DNA from: Eubacteriales bacterium
Lineage (GTDB): Bacteria > Bacillota > Clostridia > Lachnospirales > Lachnospiraceae
Reading direction: 5' to 3'
Assembly: GCA_030524135.1 (NCBI GenBank)
Contig: JAUNHA010000005.1
Span: 1-64,000 of the forward strand
Length of the DNA stretch: 64,000 nucleotides
Positions 54,038-63,946 of this stretch are shown piece after piece. The translations under genes and the position numbers were made by a program. The number at the start of each line of letters is the position of its first letter. Within the stretch, counting starts at the first letter, position 1. The notes beneath the pieces were generated by a model. That model did not search any database and had not been told where the DNA came from. It saw only the letters and a program-made list of their open reading frames with translations.

Positions 54038-55230
54038 ATCAGGCTGTCAAATGGGTATTAAACAGGATGCCGAAGACAGACGACCGGAACCTGCCGATCA
54101 TGTCGGTGGAAGAGGTAAAGAAGGCGCGCGCCTTCCACGAGAGCTTTCCGCAGTACAAGGTGACCCCGCTTGCAGATCTTGAGAAGATGGCGGAGTGGCT
54201 GGGACTCGGGAGAGTCTGTGTAAAGGACGAGTCCTACCGCTTCGGTTTAAACGCCTTTAAAGTACTGGGCGGATCCTACGCGATCGCAAGGTATATCGCG
54301 GGCGAGCTGGGGAAGGATGTTTCGGAGCTTCCGTACAACGTGCTGACCTCAAAGGAACTGCTCGATCAGTTCGGAAAGGCGGCATTCTTCTCGGCAACGG
54401 ACGGAAACCATGGAAGAGGCGTGGCTTGGGCAGCGAACCGCCTCGGACAGGACTGCGTGATCCGGATGCCTGTGGGCTCCACAGAGTATCGGAGAAAGCA
54501 GATCGAGAGAGAGGGAGCAGAGTGCACGATCGAGACCGTAAACTATGATGACTGCGTACGTATGGTGGCGAAGGAAGCGGCAGCCTGCAAGCGCGGCGTT
54601 GTAATTCAGGATACAGCCTGGGAGGGCTATGAGGAGATCCCGTCATGGATCATGCAGGGCTACAGTACGATGGCGGATGAGGCATCGGAGCAGTTCGGAG
54701 AGAGACCGACGCACGTATTTGTACAGGCAGGAGTAGGATCCCTTGCGGGAGGCATCGTAGGATACTTCTCGAACAAATACAGGGAGAACCCGCCGGTCAT
54801 GGTAGTCGTGGAGGCAGAGCCGGCCGCGTGTCTGTATAAGGGAGCGGTAGCTGCGGACGGAGAGATCAGGACATGTGACGGAGAGATGCCGACGATCATG
54901 GCAGGCCTTTGCTGCGGGGAGCCGAACATCACTTCCTGGGACATTCTCAAGAACCACGTGAGCGCGTTCCTTGCGGTAGATGATAGCGTGGCAAGGAGAG
55001 GCATGCGGATGCTTGCAGCGCCGTTAAAGGGAGATCCGCAGGTGGTTTCAGGAGAGTCGGGAGCAGCATCCTTCGGAGCGCTTGCGACGATCATGGAGGA
55101 TGAGAGCTATGCGGAGCTTCGCGAGGCGCTCGGATTAAATAAAGATGCAAGGATCCTGATGTTCTCAACGGAGGGCGATACTGATCCGGAGCGCTGGAAG
55201 AACATCGTATGGGAAGGTTTGGAAAAATAA
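54034..55230 (+). CDS. ygeX: Diaminopropionate ammonia-lyase
   Basis: A 398-aa PLP enzyme (DpaL/YgeX) that converts 2,3-diaminopropionate to pyruvate and two ammonia. The PLP Lys is in LNAFKVLGGSYA, with SATDGNHGRGVAWAA and the glycine loop GVGSLAGGIVGYF. It is a defining member of the urate-degradation cluster. Confidence 0.95.
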   Translation: MNQAVKWVLNRMPKTDDRNLPIMSVEEVKKARAFHESFPQYKVTPLADLEKMAEWLGLGRVCVKDESYRFGLNAFKVLGGSYAIARYIAGELGKDVSELPYNVLTSKELLDQFGKAAFFSATDGNHGRGVAWAANRLGQDCVIRMPVGSTEYRRKQIEREGAECTIETVNYDDCVRMVAKEAAACKRGVVIQDTAWEGYEEIPSWIMQGYSTMADEASEQFGERPTHVFVQAGVGSLAGGIVGYFSNKYRENPPVMVVVEAEPAACLYKGAVAADGEIRTCDGEMPTIMAGLCCGEPNITSWDILKNHVSAFLAVDDSVARRGMRMLAAPLKGDPQVVSGESGAASFGALATIMEDESYAELREALGLNKDARILMFSTEGDTDPERWKNIVWEGLEK

Positions 55231-55246
55231 AAAGGAGTGATATATC

Positions 55247-56584
55247 ATGGCTACATTAACTGCAGAAGAGTATGCAAAGATCAAAGAAAAGGCGGAGGGC
55301 TATAAGGCCGATATGACCGCATTCCTTCGGAATATTGTCAGATTTCCGGGCGAATCGGCAGAGGAGGCTGATCATGTCCGCGTGATCGAGGACGAGATGA
55401 AAAAGGTCGGCTTCGATGAAGTGCTGACCGATCCGATGGGAAATGTGATCGGTTATATGGGCAGCGGAGAAAAACTGATCGCATTCGACGCGCACATTGA
55501 CACGGTCGGAATCGGCAACCGCGACAACTGGAACTTCGATCCGTACGAAGGCTACGAGAATGATGAGGAAATCGGCGGACGCGGCGTTTCCGATCAGCTG
55601 GGCGGTATCGTTTCGGCGATCTACGGTGCGAAGATCATGAAGGATCTGGGACTGCTGAATGAGAAATACCGTGTGATGGTGGTCGGTTCGGTGCAGGAGG
55701 AGGACTGTGATGGTCTTTGCTGGCAGTACATTATCCGGGAGGATAAGGTGCGTCCGGAATTTGTTGTTTCAACGGAACCGACGGACGGAGGCATCTACCG
55801 CGGGCAGCGCGGACGCATGGAGATCCGTATCGATGTAAAGGGCGTTTCCTGCCACGGCTCTGCTCCGGAGAGAGGGGATAATGCGATCTACAAAATGGCT
55901 GACATTCTGCAGGATGTACGCGCACTCAACGAAAATAACGCCGATGACAGCACAGAGATCAAGGGTCTTGTAAAGATGCTTGATCAAAAATACAATCCGG
56001 AGTGGGAGGAGGCAAACTTCCTGGGTCGCGGCACAGTGACGGTTTCCCAGATTTTTTATACCTCTCCGTCCCGCTGTGCAGTCGCAGATTCCTGTGCGGT
56101 ATCGCTCGACCGCCGTATGACGGCAGGAGAGACCTGGGAAAGCTGCCTCGAGGAGATCAGACAGCTTCCGCATGTAAAGCAGTACGGCGATGACGTTAAA
56201 GTTTCAATGTATGAATACGCACGTCCGTCCTACAAGGGACTGACCTACCCGATCGAATGCTATTTCCCGACCTGGGTCATTCCAAAGGATCATAAGGTGA
56301 CGAGATCTCTCGAGAAAGCATATCACAATCTTTACGGCACGGAGCGTATCGGCAACGCTGAGACCACGGATATGCGTAAGAAAAGACCGCTGACTGACAA
56401 GTGGACCTTCTCAACAAATGGCGTATCCATCATGGGAAGAAATGGAATTCCGTGCATTGGCTTTGGACCGGGCGCGGAGGCTCAGGCACATGCGCCGAAT
56501 GAGAAGACCTGGAAACAGGATCTTGTGACCTGTGCAGCCGTTTATGCGGCGCTGCCAAGCTGTTATACAGATGAAAATGCATAA
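55247..56584 (+). CDS. ygeY: YgeY family M20-type hydrolase
   Basis: A 445-aa M20 metallohydrolase linked to selenium metabolism clusters. Metal sites: [19 protein letters not shown] and QEEDCDGLC with the catalytic Glu pair. It probably removes an N-acyl or carbamoyl-type group in the path to diaminopropionate (inference). It lies 16 bp after ygeX. Confidence 0.93.
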   Translation: MATLTAEEYAKIKEKAEGYKADMTAFLRNIVRFPGESAEEADHVRVIEDEMKKVGFDEVLTDPMGNVIGYMGSGEKLIAFDAHIDTVGIGNRDNWNFDPYEGYENDEEIGGRGVSDQLGGIVSAIYGAKIMKDLGLLNEKYRVMVVGSVQEEDCDGLCWQYIIREDKVRPEFVVSTEPTDGGIYRGQRGRMEIRIDVKGVSCHGSAPERGDNAIYKMADILQDVRALNENNADDSTEIKGLVKMLDQKYNPEWEEANFLGRGTVTVSQIFYTSPSRCAVADSCAVSLDRRMTAGETWESCLEEIRQLPHVKQYGDDVKVSMYEYARPSYKGLTYPIECYFPTWVIPKDHKVTRSLEKAYHNLYGTERIGNAETTDMRKKRPLTDKWTFSTNGVSIMGRNGIPCIGFGPGAEAQAHAPNEKTWKQDLVTCAAVYAALPSCYTDENA

Positions 56585-56616
56585 TTCCAAAATAAAAAGG
56601 GAAAGGAAATTCTCCA

Positions 56617-57813
56617 ATGGCTGATTTAAAATCATATATTAATACACTGAACGATCTCAAATTTGAGGACATGTATCAAAACGACTTCTTCCTCACATGG
56701 GAGAAGACCTTTGATGAGCTGAAGGCAACCTGGACGGTAGCGGACGCGCTTCGTTATCTGCGCTCTCACAATATTTCCACAAAGGTATTCGATTCGGGTC
56801 TCGGCATCTCACTTTTCCGGGATAATTCGACCCGTACCCGTTTTTCATTTGCGTCCGCCTGCAATCTCCTGGGTCTCGAGGTACAGGATCTTGATGAGGG
56901 CAAATCTCAGGTGGCACATGGTGAAACAGTTCGTGAAACCGCTAATATGATCTCGTTTATGGCAGACGTCATCGGTATCCGCGACGATATGTATATTGGA
57001 AAAGGAAATACCTATATGCATGAAGTTGCGAATTCTGTTGAGCAGGGCTATCAGGATGGCATACTTGAGCAAAGACCGACGCTTGTTAATCTGCAGTGTG
57101 ATATCGATCATCCGACGCAGGCTATGGCTGACGCGCTGCACTGTATCCACGAAATGGGCGGCATTGAGAATCTGAAGGGTAAAAAGATTGCGATGACCTG
57201 GGCATATTCTCCATCCTATGGCAAGCCGCTTTCCGTTCCGCAGGGGGTCGTGGGCCTGTTCACGAGACTTGGCTGTGAAGTGGTACTTGCTCACCCGGAG
57301 GGCTATGAGATCATGCCGGAGGTTGAGGGAGTTGCAAAGAAGAATGCTGCGGAATCCGGAGGAAGCTTTAAGCGCACGAACAGCATGGCGGAGGCATTTA
57401 AGGATGCGGACATCGTGTATCCAAAGTCCTGGGCGCCGTTTGCGGCAATGGAAAAGAGAACCCGTCTTTATGGAGAGGGGGATACCGAAGGAATCAAGGC
57501 GCTGGAGAAGGAGCTGCTCGCGCAGAATGCACAGCATAAGGACTGGTGCTGCACCGAGGAGCTGATGAAGACAACAAAGGATGGAAAAGCACTTTACCTG
57601 CACTGCCTGCCGGCTGATATCAATGATGTGAGCTGCAGGGATGGTGAGGTCGAGGCTTCCGTATTTGACCGCTATCGCGATCCTCTTTATAAGGAAGCAA
57701 GCTATAAGCCATATATCATCGCGGCGATGATTCTGCTCGAAAAATTCAAAAATCCGCAGAAGGTGTTGGAAGAGCTTGAAAAGCGCGGCAAAAACAGAAT
57801 CTTTGAGGCGTAA
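56617..57813 (+). CDS. ygeW: Knotted carbamoyltransferase YgeW
   Basis: A 398-aa aspartate/ornithine carbamoyltransferase-family protein. The carbamoyl-phosphate loop is FRDNSTRTRFSFASA; the HPTQAMADALHC and HCLPADIND motifs are conserved. In this pathway it would release carbamoyl phosphate from a ureido intermediate, feeding the carbamate kinase downstream. Confidence 0.94.
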   Translation: MADLKSYINTLNDLKFEDMYQNDFFLTWEKTFDELKATWTVADALRYLRSHNISTKVFDSGLGISLFRDNSTRTRFSFASACNLLGLEVQDLDEGKSQVAHGETVRETANMISFMADVIGIRDDMYIGKGNTYMHEVANSVEQGYQDGILEQRPTLVNLQCDIDHPTQAMADALHCIHEMGGIENLKGKKIAMTWAYSPSYGKPLSVPQGVVGLFTRLGCEVVLAHPEGYEIMPEVEGVAKKNAAESGGSFKRTNSMAEAFKDADIVYPKSWAPFAAMEKRTRLYGEGDTEGIKALEKELLAQNAQHKDWCCTEELMKTTKDGKALYLHCLPADINDVSCRDGEVEASVFDRYRDPLYKEASYKPYIIAAMILLEKFKNPQKVLEELEKRGKNRIFEA

Positions 57814-57837
57814 TAAATGATCCGTACGGGTATTTGA

Positions 57838-57866
57838 ACGGGGCAGGGGCTTTGGCCCGGCCCCGT
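57838..57866 (+). repeat. GC-rich hairpin between ygeW and carbamate kinase
   Basis: ACGGGGC/GCCCCGT stem (57838-57844 and 57860-57866) with an inner GGG/CCC, no T-run after it. It may stabilise the upstream mRNA end or cause partial attenuation. Confidence 0.5.
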
Positions 57867-57910
57867 TACCCGATTAGAGAAGTATGTACAGAACAAACAG
57901 GAGAATGTGT

Positions 57911-58861
57911 ATGGGGACACAGCAAAAACGTATTGTGATCGCGCTCGGAGGAAATGCGCTGGGAAATTCACTCAGTGAGCAAATGACTGCGGTCAAAACG
58001 ACGGCAAAAGCCATCGCGGATCTGATCGAAGAAGGCCATCAGGTCGTTATCGTTCACGGGAACGGACCTCAGGTCGGAACGATCAACAATGCCATGACCG
58101 AATATGCACAGGCTCAGCCGGGACGGCAGACTACGCCGCTTTCCGTCTGTGTCGCGATGAGTCAGGCCTATATTGGATATGATCTGCAGAACGCAATGCG
58201 GGAGGAGTTTTTAAACCGCGGTATGAAGCCGCGCAATACTTCAACGATGATCACGCAGATCGTTGTTGAGCAAAATGACGAGGCGTTCGCCGATCCGTCG
58301 AAGCCGATCGGACAGTTTATGTCCATGGAGGAGGCTTTAAAAGAAGCCGGAGAACGCGGTTGGACGGTAAAGGAGGATGCGGGCCGCGGCTATCGCCGTG
58401 TTGTTGCATCCCCGAAGCCGAGAGAGATCGTTGAGATCAATGCGATACGCGCCATGGTCGATGACGGAAATCTGGTCATCTGCTGCGGCGGAGGAGGCAT
58501 TCCGGTCGTCAGGGAGGGCAATCATCTCGCCGGTGCGCAGGCCGTGATCGACAAGGATTTTGCAGCAGCCCTGCTTGCCGAGCAGCTTGGCGCGGATATG
58601 CTCATCATCCTGACGGCAGTTGAAAAGGTTGCAGTCAATTTTGGGAAACCGGATCAGAGGTGGCTTGATCATATGAGCATTGCTGAAGCTGAAACTTATT
58701 GCAGTGAAGGCCAGTTTGCACCGGGCTCCATGCTGCCGAAGGTACAGGCGGGAATGCAGTTTGCTGCAAGCGGCAGGGATCGGGTCGCAATGATCACGCT
58801 GCTTGAGAAGGCGCGGGAGGCTGTTCGCGGAAAGACGGGAACTATAATCACGCAGGCTTAA
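57911..58861 (+). CDS. arcC: Carbamate kinase
   Basis: A 316-aa kinase (YqeA/ArcC) making ATP from carbamoyl phosphate. IALGGNALGN, VIVHGNGPQVG and the CCGGGGIPVV phosphate loop are intact. ATG 57911 lies 7 bp after the CAGGAG ribosome-binding site. It couples purine breakdown to ATP. Confidence 0.94.
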   Translation: MGTQQKRIVIALGGNALGNSLSEQMTAVKTTAKAIADLIEEGHQVVIVHGNGPQVGTINNAMTEYAQAQPGRQTTPLSVCVAMSQAYIGYDLQNAMREEFLNRGMKPRNTSTMITQIVVEQNDEAFADPSKPIGQFMSMEEALKEAGERGWTVKEDAGRGYRRVVASPKPREIVEINAIRAMVDDGNLVICCGGGGIPVVREGNHLAGAQAVIDKDFAAALLAEQLGADMLIILTAVEKVAVNFGKPDQRWLDHMSIAEAETYCSEGQFAPGSMLPKVQAGMQFAASGRDRVAMITLLEKAREAVRGKTGTIITQA

Positions 58862-58896
58862 GCCGGCAGATATCATTTTGTCAGGGGGAAATAACA

Positions 58897-60276
58897 TTGA
58901 GTTTCAAATCACATACGTATGCATCTGTCTTTGACATGGACGGCATCCCGCGGCTAAGTCAGGCTCTGCCGCTTGCGCTGCAGCACGTCGTGGCTATGAT
59001 CGTCGGCTGTGTGACGCCGGCAATTATCGTTTCCGGCGCGGCAGGCCTTCCAAATGAGGAAAAGATCCTGCTGATACAGGCTTCGCTTGTCGTTTCCGCG
59101 CTTGCCACGTTTCTGACGCTTTTTCCGGTCAGAATCGGATCGTTCCGTCTCGGAGCGGGCCTTCCGATGATCCTGGGCGTCTCGTTTGCTTATGTTCCGA
59201 GCATGCAGTCGATCGCCGGCACGAGCGGTGTTTCCGCGATCCTGGGCGCTCAGATCATCGGTGGGATCATTGCGGTACTCGTGGGTTTAAGCATCGATAA
59301 GATCCGCAGATTTTTTCCGCCGCTGATCGCCGGCACGGTCGTCTTTACGATCGGCCTGTCTCTTTATCCGACCGCGATCAATTACATGGCCGGCGGAACC
59401 GGATCGGCAGACTACGGTTCCTGGAAGAACTGGCTCATTTCCATCATAACCCTTGTGATCGTTACGCTGCTTAATCATTTTGCAAAGGGCTTTGTCAAGC
59501 TGGCTTCCATCCTGATCGGTATGGTCTGCGGATATGTTATCGCCATGTGTTTCGGGATGATAAGCTTTGATGCAGTGGGAGAGGCCGCGGTGGTCACGGT
59601 TCCTCAGCTCTTTCATTTCGGGCTGACCTTTGATCCGGCAGCCTGCGTTGCGCTTGGCCTGCTATTTGCGATCAATGCTGTTCAGGCGATCGGGGATTTC
59701 TCCGCAACGACGACCGGCGGACTGGACCGCCAGCCCACCAACCAGGAGCTGAAAAGCGGAATTGTCGGATATGGCGTCACCAATGTGATCGGCGCGTGTC
59801 TTGGCTGCCTTCCGACGGCGACCTACAGCCAGAATGTCGGCATCGTCACGACGACCAGGGTCGTCAACCGGGCGACGCTGGGACTGGCGGGCATGATCAT
59901 ACTGATCGCCGGTCTGTTTCCGAAATTTTCCGCGCTTCTGACCACGATTCCCTATTGTGTGCTTGGAGGCGCGACGGTCTCTGTCTTTGCTTCCATTGCC
60001 ATGACCGGCATGAAGCTTGTCATGAGTGAAAAAATGACCGCGCGCAACACATCGATCGTTGGCCTTGCCACTGCGCTTGGGATGGGAATCACACAGGCTT
60101 CAGCCGCTCTTGCGGATTTTCCCGCATGGGTCATGACCGTGTTTGGGAAAAGTCCTGTCGTGATCGCCACGATCGCCGCGATCCTGCTGAACGTGACGCT
60201 TCCCAGGGACAGGGAAACGACAGCCGCGGAAGCAGAGGCTGCGGGGACTGTTATGGAGGATCCAACAAAATCATAA
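58897..60276 (+). CDS. NCS2-family purine (urate/xanthine) permease
   Basis: A 459-aa permease with about 14 membrane segments. Family markers are QHVVAMIVGCVTPAIIVSGAAGL, GDFSATTTGGLDRQPTN (QAIGD motif) and YSQNVGIVTTTRVVNR. The start is TTG behind AGGGGG. Xanthine, urate or uracil cannot be separated by eye; the context favours urate or xanthine. It ends the plus arm. Confidence 0.92.
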   Translation: MSFKSHTYASVFDMDGIPRLSQALPLALQHVVAMIVGCVTPAIIVSGAAGLPNEEKILLIQASLVVSALATFLTLFPVRIGSFRLGAGLPMILGVSFAYVPSMQSIAGTSGVSAILGAQIIGGIIAVLVGLSIDKIRRFFPPLIAGTVVFTIGLSLYPTAINYMAGGTGSADYGSWKNWLISIITLVIVTLLNHFAKGFVKLASILIGMVCGYVIAMCFGMISFDAVGEAAVVTVPQLFHFGLTFDPAACVALGLLFAINAVQAIGDFSATTTGGLDRQPTNQELKSGIVGYGVTNVIGACLGCLPTATYSQNVGIVTTTRVVNRATLGLAGMIILIAGLFPKFSALLTTIPYCVLGGATVSVFASIAMTGMKLVMSEKMTARNTSIVGLATALGMGITQASAALADFPAWVMTVFGKSPVVIATIAAILLNVTLPRDRETTAAEAEAAGTVMEDPTKS

Positions 60277-60317
60277 GAAAAAGGTCTTAAAAACAGATCG
60301 TTCCCGACAGGCGGATC

Positions 60318-60359
60318 AAATCGCCGTGTGCATATTTTTTTGTATGCCGCGGCGATTTT
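60318..60359 (+). terminator. Terminator of the purine island's plus arm
   Basis: AAATCGCCG / CGGCGATTT 9-bp stem with an inner GCATA/TATGC and T4 after it. Confidence 0.8.
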
Positions 60360-60459
60360 CTGCGGTTTCTGTACAGGGAGCAGAAAGGACGAGTCGGTAT
60401 ATCACTGTACGGAATAAAGGGGGTAGCCATTCCTAACATTTAAGATTTTCAGAAATTCA

Positions 60460-60487
60460 TTGACTTTCCATAAATAACGAATATAAT
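60460..60487 (+). promoter_or_regulatory. Promoter of the fab operon
   Basis: TTGACT (60460-60465), 16-bp spacer, TATAAT (60482-60487), 58 bp before the fabH ATG. Confidence 0.85.
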
Positions 60488-60507
60488 AAACTCTGAATTT
60501 CCAATAT

Positions 60508-60530
60508 TTTGAAATTCAAACTATTTGAAA
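60508..60530 (+). promoter_or_regulatory. Tandem palindromes, candidate FabT-like operator
   Basis: Two overlapping inverted repeats, TTTGAA-A-TTCAAA (60508-60520) and TTCAAA-CTA-TTTGAA (60515-60529), just after the -10. Half-sites resemble those of MarR-family FabT regulators of fatty-acid genes. No fabT gene lies in the window. Confidence 0.55.
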
Positions 60531-60545
60531 CCAAAGGTAATATAT

Positions 60546-61580
60546 ATGACGCCGAGGATAATTGCTACCGGTTCGGCTCTGCCGGAGCGGATCGTGACAA
60601 ATGATGACTTAAGCCGGAAGATGGATACGAGCGACGAGTGGATCAGAACCCGTACAGGTATCCGGGAACGGCGCATATCGGAGGACGACGGGAAGGAAAA
60701 ACTTCTGAAGCTCTCCGTACGGGCAGCGGAAGCCGCGATCGCCATGGCGGAAGCGGACGGTGCTTTTTCCCGGGAAGAGATCGGGCTTGTGCTTGTCGCA
60801 ACCTGTACGCCGGATATGGCCTTTCCGGCCATGGCATGCCGCCTGCAGGACGCGCTTTCTCTGCCGCAGGTCGCAGCCTTTGATCTGAGCCTTGCCTGCT
60901 CCGGGTTTCTGGCAGCGCTTGATACTGCTTCAGCATATATCGAGAGCGGACGCTGCCGGACGGCGCTTGTAGTCGGCGGAGACGTGATGTCACGCATGCT
61001 CAACTGGGACGACCGCAATACGGCGGTGCTGTTCGGGGATGGAGCGGGAGCAGTGATCCTGAGTGCAGATGAGCGTTTTATCGCAGCCTGCACCGGAGGG
61101 AATACTGCAGAAGAAAAATCAGCAGATGAAAAAGCGGCAGATGCGTTCCGCCCGCGCTTTGCGCTTCATTCTGACGGAGGCGGCGAGGCAGCACTGTATT
61201 GCAAGGCAATGTATTTCAATGAAAATGAGCCGGAGAGCGAGCATATGGACGGGCGGAAGGTTTTCGAATTTGCAGTCCGCAAGGTGCCGGAGGTGATCGG
61301 TGAGGTGCTGAGGCTTGCCGGGACAGATGCGGAGGATATTTCCCTGTTTGTCCTGCATCAGGCAAACTACCGTATCATAGAAGCGGTGGCAAAGCGTCTG
61401 AAGCGGCCGATCGAAAAGTTTCCGCACAATATTGAGCGCTGCGGCAACACGACGGCGGGAAGCATGCCGATTTTGCTTGATGAGCTCAACCGGGAAGGTA
61501 AGCTCCGGCGCGGGGACGTTCTGTGTCTGTCCGGTTTCGGTGCTGGATTAAGCTATGGAGCAGCGGTGCTTCGCTGGTAA
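60546..61580 (+). CDS. fabH: 3-oxoacyl-ACP synthase III
   Basis: A 344-aa KAS III that starts fatty-acid synthesis by condensing acetyl-CoA with malonyl-ACP. Catalytic Cys is in FDLSLACSGFLAAL, His in VLHQANYRI and Asn in ERCGNTTAGSMP. ATG 60546 fits the family start (MTPRIIATGSALP). Confidence 0.95.
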   Translation: MTPRIIATGSALPERIVTNDDLSRKMDTSDEWIRTRTGIRERRISEDDGKEKLLKLSVRAAEAAIAMAEADGAFSREEIGLVLVATCTPDMAFPAMACRLQDALSLPQVAAFDLSLACSGFLAALDTASAYIESGRCRTALVVGGDVMSRMLNWDDRNTAVLFGDGAGAVILSADERFIAACTGGNTAEEKSADEKAADAFRPRFALHSDGGGEAALYCKAMYFNENEPESEHMDGRKVFEFAVRKVPEVIGEVLRLAGTDAEDISLFVLHQANYRIIEAVAKRLKRPIEKFPHNIERCGNTTAGSMPILLDELNREGKLRRGDVLCLSGFGAGLSYGAAVLRW

Positions 61581-61630
61581 GGCGGCAGCGCGTTCGCATA
61601 AAAAAATAATAAAAATCAGGAGAAAAAACA

Positions 61631-61864
61631 ATGTTAGAGAAGATGAAGACAATGATCGCGGAGCAGCTTGGAGTATCTGAGGATGAGGTAACGGAGAGCG
61701 CAAGCTTTAAGGATGATCTGGGTGCAGATTCCCTTGACCTTTTCGAGCTGGTTTCCGGACTTGAGGACGAGTACGGCATTGAGATTCCGACGGAAGAGCT
61801 TGAGAAGATGAGCACGGTCGGAGACGTGATCGATTATCTGAAGGCACACGGCGCTGAGGACTAA
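61631..61864 (+). CDS. acpP: Acyl carrier protein
   Basis: A 77-aa acidic carrier with the phosphopantetheine Ser in [18 protein letters not shown] precedes ATG. It is placed between fabH and fabK as in many Firmicutes fab operons. Confidence 0.95.
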   Translation: MLEKMKTMIAEQLGVSEDEVTESASFKDDLGADSLDLFELVSGLEDEYGIEIPTEELEKMSTVGDVIDYLKAHGAED

Positions 61865-61938
61865 AACAGCGCGCCGGAAGGGACAGAATTCTCCGGCAGA
61901 CAGGATAATATAAAACGCGGCAGAAAGCGGGGAACGGA

Positions 61939-62874
61939 ATGAAAACGAGAATAACAGAGCTTCTTGGAATTGAATATCCGATCATTCAGGGCGGCATGGC
62001 CTGGGTCGCAGAGCACCATCTGGCGGCAGCGGTATCAAATGCCGGCGGTCTCGGCCTGATCGGCGGTGCAAATGCGCCGGGAGAGGCAGTACGGGATATG
62101 ATCCGGAAATGCAGAGAGCTGACAGATAAGCCGTTTGGCGTCAATGTCATGCTGATGAGCCCGTATGCACCGGATGTAGCCAGAGTCGTGATCGAGGAAG
62201 GCGTGAAGGTCGTAACGACAGGCGCGGGCAATCCTGCTAAATACATGGAAGCGTGGAAGGCGGCAGGCATTAAAGTCATTCCGGTCGTGGCATCTGTGGC
62301 GCATGCGAAGCTGATGCAGAAGGCAGGCGCGGATGCGGTCGTAGCAGAGGGAACTGAATCCGGCGGACATATCGGAGAAGCAACGACGATGACGCTGGTT
62401 CCGCAGGTCGCGGATGCAGTGGATATCCCGGTGATCGCGGCAGGCGGCATCGCGGACGGCAGAGGCATGGCTGCGGCATTTATGCTTGGCGCGGACGGCG
62501 TACAGGTCGGCACGCGTTTTGTTGCATCGACGGAAGCGCAGGTGCATGAAGCATATAAAGACAGGATCGTTGCGGCGAAGGATATCGATTCCGAGGTAAC
62601 GGGCAGAAGCCACGGTCATCCGGTAAGATGCTTAAGAAACCAGATGACGAGAGAATACGTGAAGCTTGAGAATGAAGGCAAGCCCATGGAGGAGCTGGAG
62701 CATCTGACGCTCGGAACCTTAAGAAAGGCCGTACAGGAGGGCGATACGCAGCACGGTACGGTCATGGCAGGACAGATCGCCGGAATGATTCATGATATAA
62801 AGAGCTGCAAAGAGATCGTTACCGGTATGAATGCGGAGTGTGAGGCACTGCTTCACAAAAACTGGAACGCCTGA
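61939..62874 (+). CDS. fabK: Enoyl-ACP reductase II
   Basis: A 311-aa flavoprotein reductase, the triclosan-insensitive alternative to FabI. FMN-binding QGGMAWVAEHHLAAAVSNAGG and GGIADGRGMAAAFMLGADGVQVGTRF are intact. Confidence 0.95.
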   Translation: MKTRITELLGIEYPIIQGGMAWVAEHHLAAAVSNAGGLGLIGGANAPGEAVRDMIRKCRELTDKPFGVNVMLMSPYAPDVARVVIEEGVKVVTTGAGNPAKYMEAWKAAGIKVIPVVASVAHAKLMQKAGADAVVAEGTESGGHIGEATTMTLVPQVADAVDIPVIAAGGIADGRGMAAAFMLGADGVQVGTRFVASTEAQVHEAYKDRIVAAKDIDSEVTGRSHGHPVRCLRNQMTREYVKLENEGKPMEELEHLTLGTLRKAVQEGDTQHGTVMAGQIAGMIHDIKSCKEIVTGMNAECEALLHKNWNA

Positions 62875-62950
62875 TACCGGCATTCAGAGACTGCATAAAA
62901 ATGTTACGGACCGCATAAGACGGACCGCAGAAGTGGAGGGGACGGCAGAC

Positions 62951-63901
62951 ATGTCCAGGATCGCATTTATATATCCCGGCCAGGGTGCGCAGCACATTGG
63001 CATGGGAAAGGAATTTTTTGATGCATACGAGTGCGTGCGCGCCCGTTTCAGCGAGGCTTCAGAGCTTCTTTCTCTGGATCTTGCAAAGCTGATGTTTGAA
63101 GAAAATGATAAACTTGATGATACGCGCTATACACAGCCTGCCATGGTGCTCATGGAGCTTGCGCTGACGGAGGTGATCAAACAGGAGACCGGACTTACGC
63201 CGGCTTACTCCGCGGGACTGTCTCTTGGTGAGTACGCGGCGGTCAGTGAGGCGGGCGTGCTTTCGTTTGCGGACGCGGTGAAAACCGTGGCGGTGCGCGG
63301 ACGCCTGATGGCGGATGCGGTTCCTTCGGGCGGTGCCATGACGGCGGTGCTGGGTGCAGATGCGGCGCTGATCGAAGAGGTCATCAGTCCGATCGACGGT
63401 GCCTCCATTGCAAATTATAACTGTCCGGGACAGATCGTGATCACGGGTATGAAGGACGCGGTGGACAAGGCGGCAGAAGCGCTTTCGGCAGCGGGCGTGA
63501 AGAAATGCATTCCGCTGAATGTCTCGGGACCGTTTCATTCTCCGTTTTTGAAACAGGCAGGGGAGGAGCTGTTTGAGGAGCTTCAGAAAATACAGATCTC
63601 TGCGCCGGTGCATCCGTATATCGCAAATGTGACGGCAGAGGCAGTGACGGATCCTGCAGTGATCAGGGAGCTGCTCCGGGATCAGGTCTCCTCTTCGGTA
63701 CGCTGGCAGCAGTCTGTTGAGAAGCTGCTTTCAGAGGATGTGGATACATTTGTGGAGATCGGTCCGGGAAAGACGCTTTCGGGCTTTATGCGGAAAATTC
63801 TGAAGCCGTATGCACAGCGTACCGGCAGGGATGTGAGCGGCGTAAAGACTTATACGACAGAAACACCGGCGGATCTTGAGCAACTTAAGGAAATCATTTA
63901 A
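62951..63901 (+). CDS. fabD: Malonyl-CoA-ACP transacylase
   Basis: A 316-aa transacylase. Catalytic Ser is in AGLSLGEYAA and His in VSGPFHSPF; YPGQGAQHIGMG starts the fold. ATG 62951 behind GGAGGGG is chosen over the longer frame that overlaps fabK. Confidence 0.95.
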   Translation: MSRIAFIYPGQGAQHIGMGKEFFDAYECVRARFSEASELLSLDLAKLMFEENDKLDDTRYTQPAMVLMELALTEVIKQETGLTPAYSAGLSLGEYAAVSEAGVLSFADAVKTVAVRGRLMADAVPSGGAMTAVLGADAALIEEVISPIDGASIANYNCPGQIVITGMKDAVDKAAEALSAAGVKKCIPLNVSGPFHSPFLKQAGEELFEELQKIQISAPVHPYIANVTAEAVTDPAVIRELLRDQVSSSVRWQQSVEKLLSEDVDTFVEIGPGKTLSGFMRKILKPYAQRTGRDVSGVKTYTTETPADLEQLKEII

Positions 63902-63946
63902 CGCCTGAAGTGGGAAAAGACCGGACAGGAGATAACAGAGGGATAT

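Noticed and set aside
31662..60276. Selenocysteine codons in the molybdenum hydroxylases
   Set aside because: No in-frame UGA was found. Selenium in these enzymes is a labile cofactor ligand, in line with yqeB/yqeC.
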